Shown here: piece after piece, positions 39,952-51,222 of the stretch
Layout of the letters: every line of letters begins with the position of its first letter
How positions within the stretch are numbered: position 1 is the first letter of the stretch
Source: Rhizophagus irregularis
Lineage: Eukaryota; Glomeromycota; Glomeromycetes; Glomerales; Glomeraceae
DNA length: 64,000 nt
NCBI RefSeq assembly: GCF_026210795.1
Contig: NC_089430.1
Span: forward strand, 3,534,001 to 3,598,000
Direction of reading: 5' to 3'
Notes under the pieces: model-generated
Told to the model about the DNA's origin: nothing
Database searches by the model: none
What the model saw: only the letters and a program-made list of their open reading frames with translations
Program-made: the position numbers and the translations under genes

Positions 39952-41240
39952 ATGTCTTTAATGAAAGAATACGATATCAGACTTGACCTGAAAAAGGTCA
40001 TCGAATGCTTTATTAATGAAAAAAGCTTTCTTGAAACATTATATATTGTCCTTCAGAATATGGAAAATACTGACCCAACTAATATTCTTAAATATGTTAA
40101 GCGTATTTTACCTGTTAGAAAATACAACAATACTGAAAACTTTGTTAAAACCAATAGGTAATCTCTCAAGAAACTTGGTCTTAAGAATGACTTTCAACTT
40201 ATCTACCTATTGTATATTTTCGCCAACTTTACTGACGAGTATGAAACCTCTATGAAGAATTACATAAAGAAAATATTTCAAGAACAGGTGGCGCAGTTAA
40301 AGTTAACAGAAGCAACCAATGATACGCCAGTATCAACACAAGCACAGCCAATGGAAACAGAAATTTTTGAAAATATCGAATAGAACTCAATGATCAAAAC
40401 ACCGAACACCAATTAGAAGATGTAATTGCAGAATCTTCAACAAAGAACTCTAGTAAAAGTTATACAAAATTGAATACCAAAGCCATACTTTATATCCTAA
40501 AAAGAAAAGGACATACTATTACCGTATATCGCGGGCCATAGTACTTCCCCCCTATGCATAGTACCCCCTTGAAAAATTTCATAGAATTGTATAGTACCCG
40601 GGGGGATATTTTACAATTATCTCGTGATCTAGTGATCAGATTTGAGCCATCATTTTTTTGTTTGATAGCTCTCATTGAGCTCTTCAAAATAAAAAAAGAT
40701 CGTTCAAATTGGACTGGTAGATCGTGAGATATTCGCAAAAAACAGAATTTTTAGCTTTGTTTAGATCGGGAGGGGTACGAGGTTCAAACCCGATTTTTGC
40801 AAGATCACAAAGAATCTTGTAAGGCCCGCTATATACGGTACATTTGCAGAAATGGCCTGCAGAAACTTAGATGTAAGTAGTGAATGTGACATCTTCCTAA
40901 CTCCACCTGGTAATAGGCAAAAGATTAATTCGACCAAACGTACAGCGTCTGATAGCAAGGCTCAGCCAGCTAAGAAGAAACAATCCACTCCTTCGCAAGC
41001 TCATTACATATTACAAAAATTAGGCAGATTTGGATAAAATCACGAATACCAAGTTGACTTTACAAAAATTTGAAGGTATTTGGAATAGGTACTTCTTGTT
41101 TTAACTGTCTAAAGTTTGTAACTGATCACTAAGAAGTAGTCAAAATCAGAAGCAGAACCAAGACTCAGCTAACAAGGTTAGACCAAATACTACAAATAAC
41201 AAGAATAAGAAGAGTAAACAGGACCTCGCTTACTTCTAAT
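39952..41240 (+). pseudogene. fossil coding sequence of unknown (transposon-like) origin
   Basis: Broken frames read MSLMKEYDIRLDLKKVIECF, IYLLYIFANFTDEYETSMKN, then after the inserted element CRNLDVSSECDIFLTPPGNR and KPRSGKLG-free Lys/Ser/Gln-rich sequence. No domain is recognised. The Lys/Asn-rich tail (41130-41230) resembles 22850-22990, so it is probably part of a repeated element such as a LINE first ORF (weak inference). Confidence 0.35.
40520..40840. mobile_element. 321-bp MITE with G+C-rich ends
   Basis: Its terminal inverted repeats are TACCGTATATCGCGGGCC and TACCGTATATAGCGGGCC (17 of 18 bases). Inside are inverted copies of GTACCCC / GGGGTAC and of CTCGTGATCTAGT / ACTGGTAGATCGTGAG. 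It splits the fossil coding region 39952-41240. I could not define a clear target duplication. Confidence 0.65.
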
Positions 41241-41908
41241 AAAAGTCTCCTCACAAAATTTCAGATTTACTAGTAATCTTACCAACCCTTTCTGTCTCAT
41301 AATTTTACCTTATATATAGTGTGATCTTTTAAAATTATATTGAATTTTACCTTAAATTTTTAAAGACTTAAATTTTCTTTAAAAGTATTTAATTAGTAAA
41401 TAAAGTATTTTACAATAGTTTAAAATTTTTTTAAACATTTATTAATTAATACAAAATTTTATTATTTTTATTACTATAAATAAATTTTAATATAAAAAAA
41501 TACAAAATATAAATTTGCAAATTATTAAAAATCCAGTGATCCAATTTTGATAAATTTTATACCATTAAAATCATCTTATTAAGACAATTCTAATGGTAGT
41601 AAAATCATCTTTCTAGGTTTAATATTGACTGAGATAAGGGTTAATAAATTTTATTAATTAATTAAAAAATTATTAAAAAATTTTCTATGTTAAAATGAAG
41701 TAAAATTAGTTATTTAATATAAAAATAACAAAATTTCTAATCTTAACCAGGGGAAAATTCCTTCCTTGTCATGTGATTAGCACATATGTAACTCTGCTGA
41801 TATAGTCTGATAGTGGCTTTTACCTGAATAAGAAAGTAGAATACAATAATAAAGTTAGTAAAGATATTCGAAAAAAAAAATTTACACGTCTCTAAGTCTA
41901 ACATTAAG
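41241..41908. other. AT-rich gene-free DNA
   Basis: Simple A+T-rich sequence. AAGACGATTCTAATGGTAGTAAAATC-like bits near 41580-41620 resemble part of the hairpin element at 49215-49759, suggesting a decayed relative. Nothing else is seen. Confidence 0.4.
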
Positions 41909-42037
41909 CCTAACCATAATCCCTAACCATAATCCCTAATCCTAACCCTAATCCCAACCCTAACCTAACCCTAACCTAACCTTAACCCTAACCCTAACTC
42001 TAACTCTAACTCTAACTAATCCTAACAATCCTAACCT
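41909..42037. repeat. interstitial telomere-like (CCCTAA)n tract
   Basis: About 130 bp of degenerate CCCTAA/CCTAA/CTCTAA units, including several exact CCCTAACCCTAA steps and a run of CTAACT variants. TTAGGG is the usual fungal telomere repeat. It is flanked by ordinary repeat DNA on both sides, so it is internal rather than a chromosome end in this window. Confidence 0.85.
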
Positions 42038-42311
42038 CCGGTAATCTAATTACAATCTTAATCATAGAAGTTTATATTCTACAAATGTAAATTAGCCTTT
42101 GAAATGTTATCGGCATAGTTTTAGACACTTTCAATATGAAAAAACTGATACAATCAAAATGCAAAGCAAATATTTTTATTTTATTAATACAGTCAACATA
42201 CAATTTGTAATGCATACAATAGATAGCAATTTACATGATCTAATCAATGAATAAATAGCATTTCATCCCATTTGCTAATGTACAATCAACAATACATATA
42301 TTTGAAATAAT

Positions 42312-44941
42312 TTACACATTCTGACTAATGAACTTACACGTTGCCCTATTATGCCCTTTTTCTCCACAATTTTGACAAGTCTTTCGCTTGTCTTTTTCAT
42401 TATTATTACTTCCACTTGCATTGTTATTTGACATTTGATTATTATCATCTAATGGTTGTAAATGTCGTCGTTTTCTAGCATGCTGGTCTTGAATCTCAAC
42501 ACAACTCTTTGCTCTTCCAGCTGGCCTTCCTTTTCTTGTAGTAATTATAGGATTTTTAATGTTAAAATCGATTTCTTCCATATTCTGACCTGATTCTAGA
42601 ATTGCTTGTTTATCTGATATAAATCCATGGCAAATACCTATAAATTCATCATAAGAATTAGTGGCAATTGCAGCGTCAAGTGCTTTTCGCATTAAACCAT
42701 GTGCTTTGCCATATTTTCGTCATGTACAGTTAATTTCTCTTAAATTTTGATTGTAGAATTCAGCACCATGAATTTGTTTAATATAATCAAACTTATACAT
42801 TGAGTATTGATCATTATTCTGTTCTTGATTTGAATTTATACATAGAGTTATAGGTGATTGCTGCCAAATATCATTATTTCCATCAATTATATCATCCTTA
42901 TACCAACGTGATGCAATAAAACCTATATGCCATTTAGCTTGAGTTGAACATCGTAAAATCTTGTAAAAATGGCGACATAGATATTCATGTGTTATAAGAA
43001 GATTACACGTACAACAATGTGATCCATCCACTAACAAAATAACATAATGAGTTTTGGTTCCACAAGATATAACCAATCGCCAAATTTCTAAAATTTGATC
43101 CAAACCAATTTTAGAAATGATATCAGTGAGGTGTACTTTAACAACTTCATAGTTGTCTTCCCTCATTCCTTCATTATAATCAGTATTTGTTTGTTCCTAT
43201 TAAAAAGGCAAATATGTTAATTAATATGAAATATGAATAAACAAACAATTCTCTAAAGAAATAATAATTACCTGTATTATAGAATCAATAATTGCAACAT
43301 CCATCTTAAAACTATCATAATAAAAACACTCTTGCATTTGCTTACAAACTAAAAATACCATTGCAGGCATAAGAAATTCCGAAACAACTTTTTCAATGGA
43401 TTTAAAATATGCTTTAGGAATAGTTGCAAGACCAACTATAGGTATTTGGTCTTTGTATTCTTCTACCCTTGCGTATTCTGATTTCTTGTCAAGTACATAT
43501 TGGATCTCTTTTACTAATGTTAAAAGAGATGAATTTGAACGAACACAATCATGAATTTTGTGATTCAAACTTTCAACTCGTTGAATACTATTTGCACCAG
43601 CTGTAAATTGATTATTTGTATAACATACAGCCCATTTGTATTTTAAAGGATCCAATTGTTTTCTTATATAATTACCAGCTGATGGATATTTTAATTTCAA
43701 ATGCTCCCAACGATTTTCAAAAAGTGTTGAAATCAATGTATTCCTACAATGAAAAAATTCTTCTCGAAATGCTTTAAATTCATCTGATTTCAACTTATTT
43801 CGAAGATTTTTCTTCAAATTAAGGTCAATATGAAATATACATAAACAATGGATAGTATCTGGAAATTCTAAACTTATTGCATTGGCCATTGCTGGGTCAG
43901 AATCAGTAAATACAACTTTCAGTATAAGATCATTAGTACCTTTTTTAATCATACTTAATGCCCAAATGAAACTTTCTTCTGTTTCATCTTCAAGTAATGC
44001 AGTTGCAACAAGTCATGTACGATTACAATTGTCAATAACTGCAAAAAAACAAGCCATCATATTATATTTGTTAGTTCGAGACGTAGTGTCAAAAAATAGA
44101 ACATCATGATAACACGTCCATAAAAATTGTTGATCCAATGTCATCCATAATAATCCACACAATCGTCGTTCAATTCCATCAAATTTAGTTTCTATAAACC
44201 AACGTGAGTCATCTGTTTGTTGTGAATATAAAAATTTCATTAAATCTGAAGCATCAAATTCAATTCTTGATGCTAATTTCTTTTTTGAAGCTTGGATGGC
44301 ATTATATAAATTTTTCTGGTGGATTTTTCTTCCAGGAAACTTTCCTCTTAAAAGCTGACTGATAGTTTGTGTGCCAATTGTTCCATTTTGTACACAAAAA
44401 TCTATAAATTGAATTATATCTCAAGCTTATGATATTTAGCAATATTAGTTGAAGGAGAAGGTATCATTTGATGATTGTGTTCATCAACAACAGTAGTGAA
44501 CAAAATTCTTAAAGAGTTTTTTGGAAGATTTCCATTAACTCTCCACTTACATCCTGTAGCTTTAGACTGGCGATTTCTTTGATCATTTGGATTCAATATC
44601 TTTTTTGGTTGGTAGTTACCTGCACAACAACATTCCCAACTAATTTTTCGTAGGATTTTATTATCATCATTTTCAGTTCTTTTCCGCCAAATACTGAAAC
44701 CTTTTTCCAACGCGTAATCATTTAAAAATTTCTCAGCTTCATCACAAGTTTGAAAAGTTTGTCCTAAAGTCAAGTTTAAAGTTGGATTTTCAATATCATC
44801 TTCAGATGAAGAATCGATAATTAGAAAATTTTGATGTTGTTTGTCGTGTAACAATTCAACATTTGTCAAAGTTTCATTTAAAGAAAAATTGGAAATTTTT
44901 TCGGTCATCTCTATAATGAGGAGTTGTATAACGAGTAACAA
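42312..44941 (-). pseudogene. MULE transposase pseudogene (FAR1 + DDE + SWIM + CCHC knuckle)
   Basis: Mutator-like transposase of the FAR1/FHY3-related type. The N-terminal FAR1-like zinc domain includes AEKFLNDYALEKGFSIWRKR, ISWECCCAG, TGCKWRV and DEHNHQM (44440-44760). The MULE core includes HDVLFFDTTSRTNKYNM, KVVFTDSDPAMANAI, HCLCIFHIDLNLKKNL and QRVESLNHKIHD (43540-44110). A SWIM finger (CTCNLLITHEYLCRHF, about 42970-43020) follows, and the end has TCQNCGEKGHNRATC (CX2CX4HX4C, about 42330-42370). Stops at about 44411, 44013 and 42720 fall where Gln or Trp codons would fit. The product would cut and rejoin DNA at Mutator-type ends, and could be a relative of what moved the 10-bp-duplication MITE at 18708. 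Confidence 0.85.
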
Positions 44942-45061
44942 GGAAAGTTTACAAAAAAGTTTATTGTAACACGTAAGGCAAGGTTTTTATATAATGAGGA
45001 GTTGTACAATGAGTAACAAAGAAAGAAGTTTATTGTAACACGTAAGGCAAGGTTTTTATAT
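44913..45061. repeat. 78-bp tandem duplication upstream of the MULE gene
   Basis: ATAATGAGGAGTTGTA...GTAACA...AAGTTTATTGTAACACGTAAGGCAAGGTTTTTAT occurs at 44913 and again from 44991, with small indels. It is directly upstream of the transposase start, so it may be promoter or subterminal repeat sequence. Confidence 0.75.
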
Positions 45062-45254
45062 GATTACAAATCATACAAATCACATGAAATCAGTATCACG
45101 TGAAGGGAGGAAATTTACCTCCGGTGAAATGTAGTTATTTTCTAAAAATAATATTGAGAAATTACAAAATTTTTAAAAAAATTTATGGACTTATAATTTT
45201 CTCCTTCTTTACCCACCACCACCCTTTTGTTCTAAAGTTCTTTATATAAATTTT

Positions 45255-45515
45255 TGTCATTACGCTATCACATCTAAAATAATTTCTATTTCATCTAAAT
45301 TTGTTTATATTTTAATATTTAAATTTGTTACACCATCACGTTTAAAATTTGTTACACTGTCATGTCTAAATCTTATTGTAATTTTGTTACACTGTCACGT
45401 CTAATTCTTTTTATAATTTCATTACATCGACACGTCTAATTCTTTTTATAATTTTGTTATACTGACACGTCTAATTCTTTTTATAACTTCATTATACCGT
45501 CACATTTAAATTATA
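45255..45515. repeat. tandem repeat, about 34-bp unit
   Basis: Around six units of the form TTACACTGTCACGTCTAATT then CTTTTTATAATTTCG/TTGT. The central units are best conserved and the first ones degenerate. No coding potential. Confidence 0.75.
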
Positions 45516-46793
45516 TTTTTGTGTTATATTTATTTATAAAATTAAAGATCTAATTTATAATATAATCTATAATCAATTTTACCTTATTATATACTGAAAC
45601 CTATACAAATTATTAATTGATTTTACCTTATAAACCAGAAACCTATTTTAACTTTACCTTACATATCCAGAGACCTTTATTTGTTATATATATAATTTTA
45701 TCCTTGACTATTAAGTAACCTAAAATTAAATTTTACTATGAATTTTACCACAGATTTTTGGACACTTATATTAGAAGTAAGCGGGATCCTGAGTAAATAG
45801 GACTCCGCTTACTTATAAGATAGGTCACCCCCAGGCCTAAGGTAAAAATCATATATAAAATTCTTTGTAAATCCTACTATGAAAGGAAATTTTATGTTAC
45901 ATTGTTATGGTTTTTTTCCTTTTTAGCTAATTAACCAATAGAATTTAAGAAAAAAGTAAAGTAAAAACTATTAGTAAAGAGCCAATTTTTTACGGTGACC
46001 TTTATCCCTATGAAAAGTTTTTATACTTAAAATATACTTAAAATTTTATTAAAATATACTTAAAAATTAAATAAGTATTAATTTTAATTTGAGATATACT
46101 TATAATATATCTAAAATGTATCTAAAATACTCTTAAAATATACTTTTAATGTACTTGTTTTTTGCCTAAGTATTTAAATTATATTTAAAATATACTTAAA
46201 CTAAAATTTAAGTACAATAAAAGTGTATTTTTTGCATGTTTAAAATATTCTTAAAATGTGCTTAAATTTCAATTTAAGTATATTTTAAGTATATAAAAAA
46301 TACACTTATATTGTACTTAAATTTTAATTTAAGTATATTTTAAGAATATTTTAAACATGTAAAAAATACACTTATATTGTATTTAAATTTTAGTTTAAGT
46401 ATATTTTAAATATAATTTAAGTATCAGGTAGAAAATTACTGAAACAGTCTAATTCTTTAATTTTACTTAAGATAGATATTCTTTTACAGGAAAAAAAGAT
46501 GGATCTAGTGTTAGTGAAAGTTAAGGGATACAGTAGAGATGTTATGAATGAAATGGTAGATAAATTAGCTAAGAACACAAGTAACAACAGCTATTACTTT
46601 AATAACAGATTTAACTATAGCAATAAGAAAGTCAGATTTTTTTCAATTTTTAAACAGATCTCTATTGAATACAACTTAAGGAAATTTATTAAAACTCTAA
46701 TGAATACTAAAGTGGCAGCAGAATGGTCAATGCTAAAATCAAATAGACATGAAATTCCAATTGATTGGAATATAACTTGGAACTTAATTCATA

Positions 46794-47994
46794 CAGTCAG
46801 AATCATAAATACCCGACCCCTTGCCATTAAAAAAAATTTAAATAAACAATAACTTTATTTTTTTTTATTTTAAAGTACAAGACGAACCCTGATAATTAAT
46901 ACATAGTAAAGTCCCCCCTGACTCTATTAATGCTTCTACCCTCCTTCCCATACTGTTGACAAGATTTTCAGCTAATTGAACTGGTAATTGACCCCACTCT
47001 TTTGTTAATTCTGCCTTTAATTTTCTAGTTGTACTAATTTTTTTTTTTGATATTTTAATTTTTAGAAGTTGCCAAACATTTTCTATAGGATTTTGATCGG
47101 TGCTTGGGGTCATTGTCTTCTTGCAAGATCCAATTTATGCTATCTTCACCAAAAAACTCACAGGCAGAAGGCAAAAGACCTTTCTCATAAATATTACACA
47201 TAAAAATGGCATTCAGGTTCTGCTCAAAGCAAATTAGCTTACCAAATCCTTGAGCAGAAAAACAACCCCAAACATGAACCTTCTGTGGATGCTTGACCAT
47301 ACAGAACACTTTTCGTCTCCCAGCAAACTGCCAGATCTTTCTATTTGACTGGAATAATTGAAAGGTATTTTCATCAGTAAAAATAACTCGTTTCCAATCA
47401 AATTTTTTATGTTTTTTCGCCCACTGCAATCGTTTGACCATATGACCCTCAGAGAGCAAAGGTTTTGAAATTTCTTTTATAAATTTACCTCCAGACTCAT
47501 CAAGACGCCTCCTAATAGTAGTTTTACTGATCTCAACACCTTGTTTATCAAGTTTTTGTTGTATTTCAGCAGCGGTAATATCATGTTTTTTCATTGCCAG
47601 CTTCACAATTCGCTCGTCTTGTGCTTTAGTGGTTTTGCATGATTGGCCTGACTTTGTTCATCAGTTAGGTCCTTATCCTGCTTGTATTTTTTGACCCAAT
47701 AAATTACTGTAGACTTACTACAGTGAATATGAGATGCTATTTTTTCATAACCCCACTTTGGATCTGCTTCATGTTCATGTAAAAAAACAATTTCATATCG
47801 TTTATTAAGAGGAAGAGCCATTTTTTGTGGCGTAAAGTTGTCGATCATCTAACTCCTGATTTATATATTGTACGAACCTATAAATTTACAGATGATCAAG
47901 ATTATCATTGATCTTGAATCCTGGAAATTTTTATGGTAGGTTATCACATGATTTCGGAAAATATTTGGAGGTCGGATTCTTATAATTCTGACTG
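46794..47994 (-). mobile_element. Tc1/mariner element, complete ends, dead transposase
   Basis: The terminal inverted repeats CAGTCAGAATCATAAATACC and CAGTCAGAATTATAAGAATC start at both ends, with TA at 46792-46793 and 47995-47996 as target duplication. It is 1201 bp long and carries one transposase pseudogene on the minus strand. Confidence 0.85.
46865..47848 (-). pseudogene. Tc1-type transposase, frameshifted and internally deleted
   Basis: The N-terminal helix-turn-helix halves read ALPLNKRYEIVFLHEHEADP and KIASHIHCSKSTVIYWVKKY, then (after a frameshift near 47640) ISKTTIRRRLDESGGK. The DDE core shows KRVIFTDENTFQLF (first Asp), HVWGCFSAQGFGKL, LQEDNDPKHRSK (second Asp) and NPIENVWQLLKIK (Glu). 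The second-Asp and Glu motifs are read from overlapping bases in different frames (about 47065-47115), so the roughly 34-residue spacer of the family has been deleted. Catalytically dead. Confidence 0.85.
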
Positions 47995-48001
47995 TAGATA
48001 T

Positions 48002-48613
48002 TGTTAAAATAGAAATGTGGCGCAGTAATTTTATATAGATCAATTTTGTAGATCATTTCGTAGATCTCTTGATTTTTTCGATTTTCTTGATTTTCTTGAT
48101 TTATTTGATAAATCTGATAAATCTGATAAATTTGATTTATTTGATTTATTTATTTTATTAATTTTATTTTTATTTGTTATATTTTATTTATTTGATATAT
48201 TTATTTTATTTTATTTATTTTATTTATTTATTATATTTGTTTTATTTATTTTATCAAATATTCTTAATTTTTATTTTATTATAAATAGTGATAGGATTTT
48301 ACCAAGTAGAAAGGAAGGTCAGTCAGTTAGTTAAGAATTGTATTGTAGTATTCGAGTTATACGAAAAGAGTATTATTTCCAGTAGTATAATTCAAGATAG
48401 TTAATTTCGCAACTAAGAGATTATTTATATTTTTTGTCATATTTAAAATCTTACATTATTTTAATAAAAACCTATTTTCTTTAACTGAACATCCAACATT
48501 ATTTTACGTGATTATTTGTGATCGACTTAAGACTCTCCTATTAAGTTAAACTCCAGTTAACCTGTTAAAACGTTAAAGTTTTTCAGTTGGCTTTAATCGT
48601 TGACAGGATAACA
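48002..48613 (+). repeat. 5' LTR
   Basis: 612 bp, TG...CA ended. It differs from the 3' copy by scattered substitutions and short indels, mostly in the TTTATTTGATAAATCTG-type AT-rich part near its start. It should carry the promoter. Confidence 0.92.
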
Positions 48614-48616
48614 ATT

Positions 48617-48634
48617 TGGTGCGAGTTGGGTGGA
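48617..48634 (+). other. primer binding site
   Basis: TGGTGCGAGTTGGGTGG starts 3 bp after the LTR. TGG pairs with the CCA end of a tRNA, as expected for a minus-strand primer site. I could not assign the tRNA. Confidence 0.65.
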
Positions 48635-48659
48635 AACTAAAGAAAAATAGTAATTGTGA

Positions 48660-51222
48660 ATGAATAAGGAATTTCAGTACTTACAACAGATTTTTCAGCA
48701 TATAGAAGACCATAATCAAGGAAAACAGGATTTAATTGAGGATTTATAGTGTGCAGATTGCTATCCAGAAGATCAGAATTTAGGATTATTGGAGAATCCC
48801 AGATTTAGAGAATTTTGGCAATCCGTTATTTTACCCAGGTATCCAGATAGTGTTTTTACACAAAATACTATATGAATCTTTAGGAAATTACAGCGACAAT
48901 GAGATAGCCAAGAAGTTTACAGATTAATTCAGGAGTTAGTACAAACTATTAGGTATATAGTAATACCAGCATTTGATACATTAGTTAAAACGATACAATT
49001 CTATTGGGAAGTCACAGATCGCTTTAATAATTGGGAAGCATATTATTGAGAACAATCATCAGATACAGCCAGTAATACAAGTAAAATGTCAGGAGAGAAA
49101 AACTAAAAGAAGATAGATAACAATGACAAAAGTTCGGGTAATAATCAACAATTTAGAGGAACTGAACCTACAACAAATATACAAGACAAAGCGTGGCAAA
49201 ACTAACGGAATGAACACAGGTCAAAAAGTGAAAAATCAGGCACCAATCGGTCACCAATCAGGTAGCTGATTGGTGACTGATTGGTGACTGATTGGTAACT
49301 GATTGGCATTTTCGCCAAATACCGTCACCAATCAGGCAGTTTGCTAACTTTTGATCCAGTGATCAGAAAAGAATGAAATATAGCTCATTGGAATCGTCTC
49401 AACAAGACGAATCTAATGGTAGTAAAATTGCATTTCTAGGATTAATACTTGATGAGAAATTTGAGAATTAAGTAAAAAATAAAAATAAAAATGTATCATT
49501 TATATTTTATTTAATTTTTTATTAATTATTAATCCTAGAGATGCGATTTTACTACCATTAGATTCGTCTTGTTGAGACGATTCCAATGAGCTATATTTCA
49601 TTCTTTTCTGATCACTGGATCAAAAGTTAGCAAACTGCCTGATTGGTAACGGTATTTGGCGAAAATGCCAATCAGTCACCAATCGGGCACCAATCAGGTA
49701 CCTGATTAGTGACCGATTGGTGACTGATTGATGCCTGATTTTTCACTTTTCGACCTGTGGAAGAAGAAGAAGAAGCAGAAAGTATAATATCACATAATAC
49801 AGTACTCAAAAATGATGGAGATAGTAGTTTTAATTAATTAGGTATAGCTGATATGACAAATGATCATATTTACGATCCTAGAAAGGATGAGAAAGATAAG
49901 CAAAAGGCTACAACTAGCGGTAGTTCAAATAAATGGAGTACAAAACCATTTTCAACCTATAAACCGTATTCTGGTACTGGATTATCATCAAATCCTAAAT
50001 CATTTGTAACTACAAAGCTGTTTCAGAGTTCATTTGGTTCCCCTAGTATTAAAACATCAACCTTGAGAACTTTTCGACAGAATGACCTTCTTGATTTTTC
50101 TAGTAATAATTTACAAGATGATGAAGAGCCAGAAGAACAAACTCCTATTAATGAAGCTGAACAAAATAAGATCATGTTACAGTTTTTTCAACAGGTCCAA
50201 AAATTTTATGCAAAAGGAGTTGAACCTAGAGAATCCAGACTGGTTGATTTTCCAGTTTTTAAAGGAGGAAATCATGATCCTATCGAATGGATTGAAGCTT
50301 TTAGTAGAGCTTGTGTAACTAATAGAGTCAGCAAAGAACGAGCGATTGTTTTAGTAGCATTCTATCTTAGAAAGACAGCATTAACTTGGTACAATTATCA
50401 AAATATTACTTTTTGAAAGGATGATAATAACCCTCAACGATCATTTACGCACTTATTTAAGGATCATTTCTGTAATCCTTTTAGAATTAGTCAGTGGAAA
50501 CATCAACTGCGAAATAGGAAACAAAAGCAAGGTGAAACAATTGAAAAATATATCGCAGCAATTATAAAATTATGGAAAAGAGTGGATCCTACAGATAGAC
50601 ATTAGATAAAATTCATGAATTTATCGAAAGTTTAAGACCTGAATTTGTTGTACCTGTACAATCCGCTATGCCTCAAATTGTAGAAGAAGCAATGGAAAAA
50701 GCACAAGCATTAGAAACTGCTTTTTCAATGAGAATGGATTTATCAGTCTATTCAATGATGCCAATATATTTACAAAATATGAATGGAGGAATGATTCCCG
50801 CTCAAACTAACTTAGCAATGTATCAACCTGCCTATTCAATAAGTTATTCCCAACCAGAAAGTGTAGAAAAGATAGTTGAACGACAAATCAGTGAAGGAAT
50901 TATTGCAGCATTAAGCCAGATGCGCACAGAAACTAAACCAACCAACCCTACTCCAAATAATAACAATAATAATAATCAAAACAGGAATAATTCAGGATGC
51001 TATGTCTGTGGAAGAACTGGACACATCGCGAAAAACTGTTGTCAAAGAAATAATCAACAAAATAATAATAATCGCAACAATAATAGAAGAGATTTAAGGA
51101 ATGTTGATTGTTACAATTGTAAAAGAAAAGGATATGTCTCTAGGAACTGCAAGTCACCATATCAAATAATGGTAATAATGGAACTAATAACGGTTTCCAA
51201 AATAATGGTCGTTTAAACTACT
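48660..51222 (+). pseudogene. Gag of the Ty3 element, interrupted
   Basis: Starts MNKEFQYLQQIFQHIEDHNQ at 48660; early TAG/TGA codons follow. After the hairpin element, the frame from 49853 contains the retrotransposon Gag core (RLVDFPVFKGGNHDPIEWIE, AFYLRKTALTWYNYQ). A TGA at 50414 and a frameshift near 50605 lead to LDKIHEFIESLRPEFVV. An Asn-rich spacer then precedes two zinc knuckles: CYVCGRTGHIAKNC (canonical CCHC) and CYNCKRKGYVSRNC, in which the His is Tyr. Gag would form the particle and bind RNA. A one-base shift after SPYQ gives an Asn/Gly-rich end with TAA at about 51220, so the true Gag/Pol border is uncertain. Confidence 0.8.
49215..49759. mobile_element. 545-bp hairpin (foldback) element with CACAGGTC ends
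   Basis: The left arm CACAGGTCAAAAAGTGAAAA and the right arm inverted CACAGGTCGAAAAGTGAAAA run nearly to the centre (about 49480), about 250 bp each, with only scattered mismatches. The arms include GATTGGTGACTGATTGGT repeats and ATTTTCGCCAAATACCG. GAA lies before the left end (49212-49214) and after the right end (49760-49762), compatible with a 3-bp duplication and an EnSpm/CACTA-like origin. Gag frame continues across it when it is left out. Confidence 0.75.

Noticed and set aside
45255-45515. Regular direct repeats considered as a CRISPR array
   Set aside because: The units are contiguous tandem repeats without unique spacers, in a eukaryotic genome with no cas genes.
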